Shown: positions 17,339 through 25,843 of the stretch, piece by piece
Layout of the letters: every line of letters starts with the position of its first letter
How positions within the stretch are numbered: position 1 is the stretch's first letter
Source: JBOHHM01 sp050725495
Lineage (GTDB): Bacteria; Pseudomonadota; Gammaproteobacteria; Burkholderiales; Burkholderiaceae_C
Reading direction: 5' to 3'
Assembly: GCA_050725495.1 (NCBI GenBank)
Contig: JBOHHM010000143.1
Span: 1-29,342, forward strand
DNA length: 29,342 nucleotides
Position numbers and translations under genes: made by a program
The notes under the pieces: generated by a model
Seen by the model: only the letters and a program-made list of their open reading frames with translations
Told to the model about the DNA's origin: nothing
Database searches by the model: none

Positions 17339-18769
17339 ATGTTGTTCTTCACGCCACCTCGCGAGCATTTCTTCCGCCCGCTGACCCATGACAACCGCGA
17401 GCTGTGCGCTGCGGTACTGCGGCTACTGTATGAGCGCGTGCATGGCGCGAATGCCGACTATGCCGAAGCGCTGACGCGAGACGTGGTGCTGGAGGTAGTC
17501 ACTCGCGTGCTCGCCGACCCGGCGTTGCGTGCGCTGGCGTTCGAGCCGGGTCGCTCCGTCCCGGCGGAGGAAGAACGGGCCTACGCGGGCGAACTGCTGC
17601 GCAAGTTGAAGGAGCATGGCTGGTTGGAGGACTACCGAGACCCCATCGACCTGAAGCCCACGCTCAAGCTCAGCCGTGCCGGCAAGGCGTTCAGCGAGAC
17701 CTTTGCCAACCTGGACGATTCGCGTGCCAAGACCCGGCAGCGCAACATGCGCTCGGCCCGCAAGGCCTTGGCTGCGTTCCTCGCCACACTGGACGCCGAC
17801 GAGCTGCTCGACGCACACGAGTTCGCCAGCCGCGTCGTGCAGGATTTGCAGGACGACATCGAGTATTTCCGCCATCTGATCCAGAGCCTCACGCGCGAAG
17901 CGCTGGCGCAGAAGGTGGCCTGGGGCGAGTTCAACGAGTTCATCGAGAAGCGCTTCGCGCGCGAATACGCGGTGCGCCTGGTGGCCGATTCGGCCGAGCG
18001 CCACCGCGGGCAGATCGTCGAGGTACTGGACGAGGTGCGCGCCCTGGCCGCAGAAGGCCGTGTCCAGATTGACGGCCACTTACTGCAGCGCGCGCCCTGG
18101 CTGGAACGCGAGGTGCAGGGCCGCAGCCCCATGCTGTGGCTGGCCGACCGCATCGAGAGCATGGTGGAAGCCGCCTGCGGCCTGAAGCTGCCGATGCTGC
18201 GCTCGGAGATGAACAACTACGTGCGCCGTTTCACCAGCCTGCTGCGCCAGGCCCTGTCGCTGGACTATGGCGCCGAGTCGGCCCTGGGCCGCACCATGGG
18301 CTGGCTGAAGGACCGGACAGCGCCAGACCGCAACGCCTTGCTCGATGCCCTGGCGGTGCGGCTGGGCACCAGCGAAGTCCGCCTGCCCGGCGGCGTGCTG
18401 CGCTGGACGATGCGCGGCCGCGAAGCGGCCCATGCCGAACTGGCCCCGCTGGCGGTGGACGATGACAGCCGGCTGGAGGCCGCGATGCGCCGCGCCGAAG
18501 CCGAGGCCTTCGCCTTCAGCGACCAGGATGTGCTGGCCGGCCTGCTGCCCTATCTGCGTGAAGGCCCGGTGACGCTGGCGGCGCTACCGGTGGGCAACGC
18601 TGAAGAAGCGGTGCGCGTGCTGCACGCGGTAGGCGCGGCACGCTCCGCCGAAGGCCGGCGCTTCATGCGCGCGCACAAGACCGCGAACCGGGTCGAGAAC
18701 GACTTCTTCGCGGCCGACAACTACGAGCTGGAGGCCGATCTGCAGGCCATCCAGCACGAGACGCGCTGA
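17339..18769 (+). CDS. jetA: Wadjet subunit JetA (kleisin-like)
   Basis: 476 aa, ATG 17339 with GGAGG 11 bases upstream. The N-terminus (FFTPPREHFFRPLTHDNRE) and the rest, almost all helical, match the JetA family of the DUF5716 type rather than the DUF3375 type, as far as I can judge from memory. A winged-helix-like segment (EHGWLEDYRDP...LKLSRAGKAF) lies near residues 90-120. JetA is the kleisin that bridges the heads of the SMC-like JetC. It opens a four-gene Wadjet set whose order (jetA-jetB-jetC-jetD) and spacing are canonical. Wadjet extrudes DNA loops and cuts small circular DNA, thereby blocking plasmids. Confidence 0.9.
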   Translation: MLFFTPPREHFFRPLTHDNRELCAAVLRLLYERVHGANADYAEALTRDVVLEVVTRVLADPALRALAFEPGRSVPAEEERAYAGELLRKLKEHGWLEDYRDPIDLKPTLKLSRAGKAFSETFANLDDSRAKTRQRNMRSARKALAAFLATLDADELLDAHEFASRVVQDLQDDIEYFRHLIQSLTREALAQKVAWGEFNEFIEKRFAREYAVRLVADSAERHRGQIVEVLDEVRALAAEGRVQIDGHLLQRAPWLEREVQGRSPMLWLADRIESMVEAACGLKLPMLRSEMNNYVRRFTSLLRQALSLDYGAESALGRTMGWLKDRTAPDRNALLDALAVRLGTSEVRLPGGVLRWTMRGREAAHAELAPLAVDDDSRLEAAMRRAEAEAFAFSDQDVLAGLLPYLREGPVTLAALPVGNAEEAVRVLHAVGAARSAEGRRFMRAHKTANRVENDFFAADNYELEADLQAIQHETR

Positions 18770-18791
18770 AGAGCACTGAGGAGACCAGACC

Positions 18792-19475
18792 ATGCTGCAG
18801 TCGCTTGCACAGGTGATCGAACAGCGCCTGTCTACCGAAGGCGCGGGCAACGTCAAACCCGCGCGCTTTGCCGAACTGGCCGGGCGCCTGCTGGCCAGCG
18901 GCGTGCTGTGGCGCGACTGGTCGCGGCCGGAGGCCGCACTGTACGACGACGCGGCGCAGTGCGAGCAGTTGCTGCGCGAATGGTTTGCCAGCATCGGCTT
19001 CGTGCTCACCCATGACGCCGACGCGCGCATCTTCCGCCTGTACCCGCCCGGCGAACATGGCGCAGGGGCCGAAGAAGACGAGGACGGTGTCAAGCGCCTG
19101 AAAAGCCGGCTGTCGCGCGACTTCGTGGCCGCCGTGATCGCGCTGCGCTTCCTCTATACGGAGGCACTCACCGGCCGCCGCCCGCTGGTGGACGAGCGCC
19201 TGGCCATTAGCCTTGAGGAGTTGTCGCAGGCGGTGGTATCGCTGCTGGCGCACAAGCTGCCCACGTCAAGCACCGAACGCATGGGGCTGCTGCGCGAACT
19301 GCGCAAGCACCGCATCGTGCATTTCGTCGAGGGTGACGACGCCGGCAGCATGGAAATGGGCCTGGCTGTGCTTCGCCCGGTGATGAGCTTCGTCAGCGAC
19401 GAGGCCATGGAAGACGCCTTGCGGCTGGCCGGCCGGAAGGTGCCCCCGCCCACAGCCCCGGAGAGCGCGACATGA
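18792..19475 (+). CDS. jetB: Wadjet subunit JetB (DUF4194, KITE-like)
   Basis: 227 aa, ATG 18792 with GAGGAG about eight bases upstream. Matches the DUF4194 pattern: LLASGVLWRDW near the N-terminus, LLREWFASIGFVLTHDADARIFRLYPPG in a winged-helix-like unit, RDFVAAVIALRFLYTEAL, and LRELRKHRIVHF near residue 165. JetB is the MukE/KITE-like partner that binds the JetA kleisin. The C-terminus is proline-rich (PPPTAPES). It lies 22 bp after jetA and overlaps jetC by four bases (ATGA), indicating translational coupling and fixed stoichiometry. Confidence 0.93.
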   Translation: MLQSLAQVIEQRLSTEGAGNVKPARFAELAGRLLASGVLWRDWSRPEAALYDDAAQCEQLLREWFASIGFVLTHDADARIFRLYPPGEHGAGAEEDEDGVKRLKSRLSRDFVAAVIALRFLYTEALTGRRPLVDERLAISLEELSQAVVSLLAHKLPTSSTERMGLLRELRKHRIVHFVEGDDAGSMEMGLAVLRPVMSFVSDEAMEDALRLAGRKVPPPTAPESAT

Positions 19476-22400
19476 AAATCGCCAAGCTGCTGACCTGGCA
19501 TTGGGGCTCGCTGGAAGACCGCGAATGGGTGTTCGCCGACACGGTGCTGCTCACCGGCGAATCGGGTTCGGGCAAGTCCACGCTGCTGGACGCCATCCAG
19601 ACCGTGCTGACGGCTGCGCACCAGCACCTGGTGCAGTTCAACATCGGCCAGGACGAATCCACCCAAAGCCGCCGCGGCGGCAAGGAGCCGCGTACGCTGG
19701 CCGCCTATGCGCTGGGCCAGCAGGCTGACGGCGTGTTCCTGCGCCCGCGCTCCACCAGCTATGCCGGCATTGTGTTCGAGGCGTCGGAACATGCAGGCGA
19801 ACAGGCTGCTCCGCTGACGGCGCTGGTCGGCGTGGAGGCCTTCGAGGACGGCAAACGCGCCGTGCAGGCACGAGCGCCCATCTTCTTCATCGTAAGGCGC
19901 CCGCTGTCTCTTGACCATCTGGCCCGGCGCGAGGGCGAGGCGCTGGGCCGTACACCCGTGGCGCTGAAGGATCTGTACCTGCAACTCCAGCATCGCCTGC
20001 AGGCCGGACCAGAGACTGTGCAGCGCTTCGAACACAAGGATGCCTACTTGCAGCACCTGTATGGCGCGCTGATGGGCAAGACGGCGGTGAGTGAGGCCGA
20101 GTCCATCCGCGCCGCCAAGTCCATCGTCAAGGCCATGGCCTACAAGGAACTGGGCAACGTCAACGACCTGGTACGCGACGAAATCCTGGAGCCTCACGAC
20201 TTCAGCCGCGACCTGGACAAGATGCGCGAGCTGATGCGTTCGATGTCGGCGCTGAAGGCAGAGGCCGAGCGGCTGGAACTCAACCTGAAGCGGCTGGATG
20301 CCGCGGCCGAGAGCGCACAGAACGTGCTGGACGAGTCGCGTCGTTTCGTCGTGACCACCATCGCCCACGCCCTGCGCGCCCGCGACGATGCGCATGGCGA
20401 ACTGGCGTTGGTGCAGCGCCAGATCGGCATGCAGAACAAGCGGCATGCGCAACTGCAGGCGCAGCTGGACTCGCTCGAAGCGCAGGAAAAGCAATTGCGC
20501 GAACAGCTGCGCCTGGTGGACAAGCGGCTCGAAGACAGCGACGTGGCACGCGAAAAAACCATGTTGGACAACCAGATCCAACTGCAAGCCGACCAGTTCC
20601 GCCTGCACTGGGAGCGCGTGCGGCAGGCCACGCGCGGCATTGCTGCCATGGCAGCGCAACTGGAGCAACTGCTGGCGCTCGACTTGGGCGAAGTGCCGGA
20701 ACTTGCCAAGGCCGTGGAGGCGCTGCGACCCGCCGCCGCCGCGATGCTCAAGCCCTGGCCGGCGATGGCGGCGGCCTACGCGCGCGAGGCACGGCTGGAC
20801 GTGGAGTTGCCGGCCTTCGAACTGGAAGCCTTCGACACTCATCTGGTGGTGCTGGAGAGCGGTATTCGGGACGGCGACAGGTCCGTGCAGAGCGCGGTCA
20901 TGCAAGCCCTCACCGATGTGGGCGTGCGGCTGAAGCAGTTGGCCGACGAAACCACTCAGCGCGATGCCGAACTGCGCCAGCTCCAGTCCGGCCGAACCCT
21001 CGGTCCGCCCGACGCGCATGCGGCCGTGGACCTGATCGAACGCGAACTGCCGCAGGCCCGCCCGCACCTGCTGGCGCAGTTGGTGGAACCCAAGCCCGGC
21101 ACCCGCTGGCAGAACGCGATCGAAGGCTACATGGGCGGCGACCGCTTCGCCCTGATCGTGGAAGCCGGCATGGAAGCACGCTGCGCGCGGTTGGTCAAGC
21201 AGCGCTTTCCGGTGCGCTCGCCCAAGGTCGTGCAAGGCCGCAAGGCCATGGAGGATACCGAGGGGCGCCAGCTCGACGCGAAAGCTATGCTGCACGAATT
21301 GCAATGCACGCATCCCGTTGCCAAGGCCTTTCTGATGGCGCAATACGGCCGCGTACGCAAGGTCGACGGCGAAGAAGAACTGGCCCGCACACCCCAGGGC
21401 CTGATGGAGCAAGGCCTGGGCAGCCGAGGCTACGGCATGTTCGCCTGCCGCTTGCCAGATGCGGATCTGGCCTTTGGCGAGGCGGCGCGCCAGCGGCGCA
21501 GGCAGTGGTGCGAGGCTGAACTTGTTCGCCTGCAACGAGAGGTCGATGCGCTCAAGACCTTGCAGCGCTCGCTCAATGCCGTGGCGCGCATGTTCTCCGG
21601 TGCTGCGTTCACGCCGCTGGCGCCGCTGCTGCTGGCGGTGCTGGAAAGCCAGTTGCAGCATGCGAACGCCTCGCAGGCGTTGGCTGCGCTGGATCTGTCG
21701 TCGATCGAGGAACTACTGCGCGAACGCGACGGCCTGGATGGGCGCATCACGGCGATCAGGGAGCAGCACGGCGACGAAATGAAGCAGGTCGGTGCGACCA
21801 ATGATCGATTGATCGGACTTCGGCAACGTGAGACCTCGCTGGCCGAAAGCCTGCCGGCGTTGGAGATCGCCTGCACCAACGCCAGCGTGTGGGCATCGCG
21901 TTTTTCGGCAGCAGTCCCTGAGTTGGCCACCGAACCCCAGTTGCTGTCGGAGGCCCAGGAACTGGCCGACGATGCCGAAGTGAGCCTGGACGCCCTGCGC
22001 CATCGCACGCAGAGCCTGCGGGAAAAGCTGCCGCCGATGCTGCGCGAGCTGGCGCAGGCCGTAGGCGTCTACCTGTCGGGAGCGCGCGACGATGCGGAAC
22101 GCTTCGCCTGGACCGACCCACCGCGCAGCTTCGACCGCCTGGAAGAACTGCTGCCCCTCGTCTTCCATGCGCGCCAGGCCATCGCCGAACAGGCGCAGCG
22201 CCAGCGTGCCCTGGGGCTGGCTGAGAACGCGAAGGCGCTGCGCGATGCCGAATCGCGCTTCAACCACGTCTTCACCACCAGCTTCTGCTTCAAGGTGCGC
22301 GACGACGTCAAGCAGGGCGCATCCACCCTGCAACGGCTGAACCGCCATCTGCAGGACATCCGCTTCGGCAACGACACTTTCAAGCTGGACTGGGACTGGA

Positions 22401-23191
22401 TTCCTCGCATGCAGAAGGTGTATGAGTTCTTCGAGGCGGTGGAATCCATCGTCGAAGGGCTGGAGCGCGAGCGCGGCTCGATTTTCGAGTCGCCGCTGCT
22501 GGCCGACGAGCATCGGGCCACCGCTGAAGACATTCGCAAACTGCTGCTGGCCAACGACCAAGGGGCCAGCGAGCGGGCATTGAAGGAGATGGCCGACTAC
22601 CGTAACTACCGTCGCTACGACATCGTGCGCACGAGCCCGGTCGGGCAGACGAAGCTGTCCACCTGGGGCACCGGCTCCGGCGGCGAACTGGAGACGCCGT
22701 TCTACGTCGTGCGCTCCGCCGTGCTGGCCCATGCGCTCGGCCACTTCGGACGCGACCGGCGCGAAGCCCCGGCGCTGCGCCTGATGCTCAGCGACGAGGC
22801 CTTCTCGAAGATGGACGAGTCGCGCTCGCGCAGCGTGCTGCAGTTCCTCTCCCGCACGCTGGGGCTGCAACTGGTGGTGGCAATGCCGACCTCCAAGTCA
22901 GGCGCCGTGAAGCCCGAGTTCGACAAGGAGTTCACCTTCTCCAAGGTGATGGCACGGCGCGAAGGACGCGAGCTGTTCATCAGTGAAGCGCAGGAGAAGA
23001 CGCTGCACCGCGAAGCGCTGGCGCGGCTGTGGCGCGTCCACGCCGATCAGGCGCGCGAAGCGGCGCGTGCAGCGCACATCGCGGGGCATGCGGCGGCACA
23101 TGCAGTGCCAAATCCGGCGGAACATTTGGCTGACAAGCCGGACGCGGCGGTCGCGCCCACCGGCTCCGACGATGCGGGCCACGATGACTGA
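19472..23191 (+). CDS. jetC: Wadjet subunit JetC (SMC/MukB-like ATPase)
   Basis: 1239 aa. Walker A GESGSGKST at 29-37; two long coiled-coil arms (roughly 240-420 and 660-900) around a hinge-like segment that includes PGTRWQNAIEGYMGGDRFALIVE; ABC signature GSGGELETPF; Walker B LMLSDEAFSKMD with D1108 and E1109. This is the DNA loop-extruding motor of the Wadjet complex. After about residue 1165 the protein ends in a low-complexity alanine/histidine-rich tail (RAAHIAGHAAAHAV), probably disordered. The ATG overlaps the jetB stop and the end overlaps jetD by eight bases. All ATPase motifs are intact. Confidence 0.95.
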   Translation: MKIAKLLTWHWGSLEDREWVFADTVLLTGESGSGKSTLLDAIQTVLTAAHQHLVQFNIGQDESTQSRRGGKEPRTLAAYALGQQADGVFLRPRSTSYAGIVFEASEHAGEQAAPLTALVGVEAFEDGKRAVQARAPIFFIVRRPLSLDHLARREGEALGRTPVALKDLYLQLQHRLQAGPETVQRFEHKDAYLQHLYGALMGKTAVSEAESIRAAKSIVKAMAYKELGNVNDLVRDEILEPHDFSRDLDKMRELMRSMSALKAEAERLELNLKRLDAAAESAQNVLDESRRFVVTTIAHALRARDDAHGELALVQRQIGMQNKRHAQLQAQLDSLEAQEKQLREQLRLVDKRLEDSDVAREKTMLDNQIQLQADQFRLHWERVRQATRGIAAMAAQLEQLLALDLGEVPELAKAVEALRPAAAAMLKPWPAMAAAYAREARLDVELPAFELEAFDTHLVVLESGIRDGDRSVQSAVMQALTDVGVRLKQLADETTQRDAELRQLQSGRTLGPPDAHAAVDLIERELPQARPHLLAQLVEPKPGTRWQNAIEGYMGGDRFALIVEAGMEARCARLVKQRFPVRSPKVVQGRKAMEDTEGRQLDAKAMLHELQCTHPVAKAFLMAQYGRVRKVDGEEELARTPQGLMEQGLGSRGYGMFACRLPDADLAFGEAARQRRRQWCEAELVRLQREVDALKTLQRSLNAVARMFSGAAFTPLAPLLLAVLESQLQHANASQALAALDLSSIEELLRERDGLDGRITAIREQHGDEMKQVGATNDRLIGLRQRETSLAESLPALEIACTNASVWASRFSAAVPELATEPQLLSEAQELADDAEVSLDALRHRTQSLREKLPPMLRELAQAVGVYLSGARDDAERFAWTDPPRSFDRLEELLPLVFHARQAIAEQAQRQRALGLAENAKALRDAESRFNHVFTTSFCFKVRDDVKQGASTLQRLNRHLQDIRFGNDTFKLDWDWIPRMQKVYEFFEAVESIVEGLERERGSIFESPLLADEHRATAEDIRKLLLANDQGASERALKEMADYRNYRRYDIVRTSPVGQTKLSTWGTGSGGELETPFYVVRSAVLAHALGHFGRDRREAPALRLMLSDEAFSKMDESRSRSVLQFLSRTLGLQLVVAMPTSKSGAVKPEFDKEFTFSKVMARREGRELFISEAQEKTLHREALARLWRVHADQAREAARAAHIAGHAAAHAVPNPAEHLADKPDAAVAPTGSDDAGHDD

Positions 23192-24371
23192 ACATCCGGC
23201 GCCACACCCCTTCCTGTTGCGGCTGGCCGGACGGCTGCTGGCCAAGGCCGAGCGGTCGGCGGGCACGGGCCCTGTGCGCCTGAAGCTTGACCGCCGCGAA
23301 GCTCCGGAGCTGTACGGACAGACGGACGCGGAACAGGCGCAGCGCTGGATACTGCTGCTTGACGACTGGTGCAGCACCGGCTGGGTCACCCTGGTGCTGG
23401 CACGGCCGAGGGAATTCGCGGGTTTCGTGGATCGCAACCCGCAGCTCGAACTTCGGGCATTCGACGCCCTCGCCGCCTGGGCAGGCTATGAGCCGCAGTC
23501 GATGCGGTGGCAGCGACAGTGGCTGGCCTACCTGGCCACGCGCTGGTCGAATTCGCCCCTTGTAGTGCCTCCGGACCGGCGCGCGTTGCTGGACTACCTT
23601 GCCCGCAACCCGCTCACGGCCTTGCAGGAACTGCCAATGGAAGAAGCGGCGCGCAGCCTGGAAACGCTGCAGGCGCTGTGCGCGTCCGGGCTCTCCCTGC
23701 CGCTGCGCGAGGCCTCGGCGCGAGCCTTCCAAGGGCGCTCGAAAGTGCTGGACAGCCGCGAGGAACTGCTGCGCTTGCTGGGCGCGGCGCCCGGGCAGTT
23801 CCAAGAGGCGCCGATTCAACTGCTGCTAGACATTCCGGCAAGCTTCGATGAGGTGCTTTTCGTCGAGAACCTCGTCACCTTTGAGCGCATGGCCGACGTC
23901 CGCCACAGCGCCTGGCAGCGCAGCCTGCTCGTCTACGCCGCCGGCTTCAAGGGCAGTGCCAAGCGCCTGCGCTCACGGCAGGGCTGCAGACTCTACGTGC
24001 GGGCGATGCACTCGGCTGGGAGCGCCACGGGGGCACCAGTGAACTCGAGACTGCAGGCCGTCGAAGACTGGTTGTTCGGCGAGTCAGCGTTGCCAGTGGG
24101 TTTTTTCGGCGATCTGGACTTTTCCGGCATGCAGATCCTGGCCAGCCTGCGCGAGGTGTTTGGCAATGCGCAGGCGTGGCCGTTTGGCTATGGCATCCTG
24201 GCCAAAGTGATCGAACAAGGTGGCGGGCATGCCCCGCAGTTGGCCGCCAAGGAGCAACAGAGCGATCCGGGGGGCGTTGGCTGCGCCTACGCGGATCAAC
24301 TGCTGTTGCCGCTGGTTCGAAGGTGTGAGCGCTTCGTTGATCAAGAGGTTTTCCATCCTTGCGCCGACTGA
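23184..24371 (+). CDS. jetD: Wadjet subunit JetD (Toprim nuclease)
   Basis: 395 aa from ATG 23184, inside the end of jetC. The frame is open further upstream but that region belongs to jetC. The N-terminal half binds DNA (winged-helix-like). The C-terminal half is a topoisomerase VI-like Toprim domain with the catalytic glutamate E228 in LFVENLVTF and the DLD motif D310/D312 in FFGDLDFSGMQ, followed by YADQLLLPLVRR and VDQEVF. JetD is the nuclease that cuts circular DNA once JetABC has extruded it fully. Both Toprim elements are present, so the system is likely competent. It ends 84 bp before the next gene. Confidence 0.92.
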   Translation: MTEHPAPHPFLLRLAGRLLAKAERSAGTGPVRLKLDRREAPELYGQTDAEQAQRWILLLDDWCSTGWVTLVLARPREFAGFVDRNPQLELRAFDALAAWAGYEPQSMRWQRQWLAYLATRWSNSPLVVPPDRRALLDYLARNPLTALQELPMEEAARSLETLQALCASGLSLPLREASARAFQGRSKVLDSREELLRLLGAAPGQFQEAPIQLLLDIPASFDEVLFVENLVTFERMADVRHSAWQRSLLVYAAGFKGSAKRLRSRQGCRLYVRAMHSAGSATGAPVNSRLQAVEDWLFGESALPVGFFGDLDFSGMQILASLREVFGNAQAWPFGYGILAKVIEQGGGHAPQLAAKEQQSDPGGVGCAYADQLLLPLVRRCERFVDQEVFHPCAD

Positions 24372-24396
24372 GCATGTCTCGGACATCTCGCTGCAG

Positions 24397-24459
24397 ATGA
24401 TGTGTATGGATTGGAAGTGGCCTGAGATGAGTGAACCTGTGCTGATCCAGCAACTATGA
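24397..24459 (+). other. 20-codon upstream ORF overlapping the next start
   Basis: Between jetD and the next gene, an ORF beginning ATG ATG TGT (MMCMDWKWPEM...) ends in a TGA that overlaps ATG 24456 as ATGA. It could serve as a coupling leader or be what is left of a lost gene. Evidence is only its position. Confidence 0.2.
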
Positions 24460-25613
24460 GCGAGTACCAGTACTACGAATTCGCCGCCATCGACCGGCCA
24501 CTCACCCGCGCCGAAATGGCGGAGCTGCGCGCGGTGTCCACGCGCGCCGACATCACGCCCTCGGGCTTCGTCAACCACTACGAGTGGGGCAACCTGAAGG
24601 CCGATCCGGCCGACTGGATGCGGCGCTATTTCGACGCCTTCGTCTACACCGCCAACTGGTGCAGTTGCCGGCTGGCCTTGCGCGTGCCGCTGACCACTTT
24701 CCACAAGGCCGAACTGAAGCTCTTCGCCACCAGGCATGCCCTGACCATCGAAGCCGGCGACGACCACTGGATCATCGACTGGTCGCTTGACGAGAGCGAG
24801 AACTACGACCGCTTCGGCATGGAAGACGGCAGCGGCTGGATGAGGCGCCTGGCGCCCTTGCGCGACGAACTGCTGCGCGGTGACCTGCGGCCGCTCTACC
24901 TGGGGTGGCTGGCCGGCGCCGCCAGTGGCGAACTTCGGGACGACGCGCTGGAACCGGAAGTGCCGCCCGGCTTGTCGGAGTTGTCCCCGCCACAGCAGAC
25001 ACTGGTCGAATTCCTGGAAATCGATCCCGATATGCTGGCGGCCGCCATGGCTGGCAGCGCTCGCGCATCACAGGCAGATGCCGCACAGGCCGATCGCATC
25101 GATGCGTGGCTGGGCGAATGGCCGCGCGATGAGATGGTGGCCGTGCTGAAGCTGATCGCGCGAGGCCAGGGGCACGAAGCGGAACGCCAGGTCAGATCCC
25201 GCCACGCAGCCTGGCTGAAAGCGCAACGCCCGTCCGTCGCCCCCACCGCCCAAAGGCGCAGCGTGGCCGAACTGCGCGAACTCGCCAAATCGGCCTCTGG
25301 TGTGCGGCTGGACCGCGAAGCGAGGGAGCGCGCAAAGCAGGAGGCCGAACGCCGCCGCCAGCGTGAAGCCTATCTGCGGCTGTTGATGGCCAACCTGGAC
25401 GAACGCTGGGAGGCCATCGACGCGCAGGCGCAGCGCGGTTCGGCATCGGGCTACGAGCAGGCGGTGCGGGCGCTGGCCGATTTGGCGGAAGGTTACGCGC
25501 TCACGTCCAGCCGCAAGGAGTTCGAGCGCGCGCTGCGGCGCTTGCTTGTGCGCCATGCCACCCGCGGCGCCTTGATGCGCCGGTTGACCGAGGCCGGCTT
25601 GTGGCAGGGGTAG
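24456..25613 (+). CDS. uncharacterised defence-island protein, 385 aa
   Basis: Start ATG 24456. I recognise the opening (YQYYEFAAIDRPLTRAEMAELRAVSTRADITPSGFVNHYEWG in pieces) as a widespread family without an assigned function. Residues 1-150 look like a compact alpha/beta domain containing many aromatic residues. Residues about 160-260 are helical, and 270-330 form a basic/acidic coiled coil (LDREARERAKQEAERRRQREAYLRLL, given here only to show heptads). No catalytic motif, membrane segment or signal peptide is visible. It follows jetD by 84 bp on the same strand and could be a fifth component of the Wadjet unit or an independent gene. The Shine-Dalgarno sequence is poor, consistent with coupling to an upstream ORF. 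Confidence 0.85.
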   Translation: MSEYQYYEFAAIDRPLTRAEMAELRAVSTRADITPSGFVNHYEWGNLKADPADWMRRYFDAFVYTANWCSCRLALRVPLTTFHKAELKLFATRHALTIEAGDDHWIIDWSLDESENYDRFGMEDGSGWMRRLAPLRDELLRGDLRPLYLGWLAGAASGELRDDALEPEVPPGLSELSPPQQTLVEFLEIDPDMLAAAMAGSARASQADAAQADRIDAWLGEWPRDEMVAVLKLIARGQGHEAERQVRSRHAAWLKAQRPSVAPTAQRRSVAELRELAKSASGVRLDREARERAKQEAERRRQREAYLRLLMANLDERWEAIDAQAQRGSASGYEQAVRALADLAEGYALTSSRKEFERALRRLLVRHATRGALMRRLTEAGLWQG

Positions 25614-25699
25614 AGGCCCCTGTCAGCGACAATCTCGACTTCGCCTCGGCGCTGCCAGACGAGGCGGAAGCCGCGATCAAAGAAGCGGGTACGAAATGA
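25601..25699 (+). pseudogene. possible gene remnant at the right island edge
   Basis: GTG 25601, overlapping the end of the previous gene by 13 bases and preceded by GAGG at about seven bases, opens a 32-residue frame (VAGVEAPVSDNLDFASALPD then EAEAAIKEAGTK) that stops at 25697-25699. The composition is protein-like and island-like. It may be the start of a gene whose remainder was lost when the island joined the core genome, or chance. Confidence 0.3.
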
Positions 25700-25827
25700 A
25701 GTCCGAAGTACAGCCATCCAGCATTGCCCCCGTCCGTTTTTTCTGTTCAACGTCTGACTGGCGCCCGGTTTTCGCCGTAGTCCAGAGGATTTCTGTCCTC
25801 TTGCCCTTGTCGGACGGGCGCAAGATG
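25700..25827. other. right junction region
   Basis: 128 bp between the last island ORF and yqaA. It holds an AGAGGA/TCCTCT stem with a six-base loop (25784-25801) but no T-run, so a terminator cannot be claimed. No direct repeat longer than 7 bp shared with the left junction was found by eye. Confidence 0.4.
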
Positions 25828-25843
25828 CTATATTTTTAATAGC
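25827..25843. repeat. 17-bp Comamonadaceae-type palindrome, copy 2
   Basis: GCTATATTTTTAATAGC has perfect 5-bp arms (GCTAT/ATAGC) and the same ends and length as the copy at 165-181. It supplies the last codons and the stop codon of yqaA on the minus strand (LLKI then TAG), so the element forms the end of a coding region. Confidence 0.6.

Noticed and set aside
19154..21661. 835-codon minus-strand open frame opposite jetB and jetC
   Set aside because: Antisense shadow; no recognisable motif, while the + strand encodes complete Wadjet genes.
24374..24386. Small ATGTC/GACAT inverted repeat after jetD
   Set aside because: Five-base arms are too short to stand out.
24220..24459. Possible frameshifted extension of jetD into the next frame
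   Set aside because: JetD already ends with a family-like VDQEVF tail and full length, so no frameshift is needed.
25784..25801. AGAGGA/TCCTCT stem as a terminator for yqaA or the island
   Set aside because: Short stem and no T-run on either strand.
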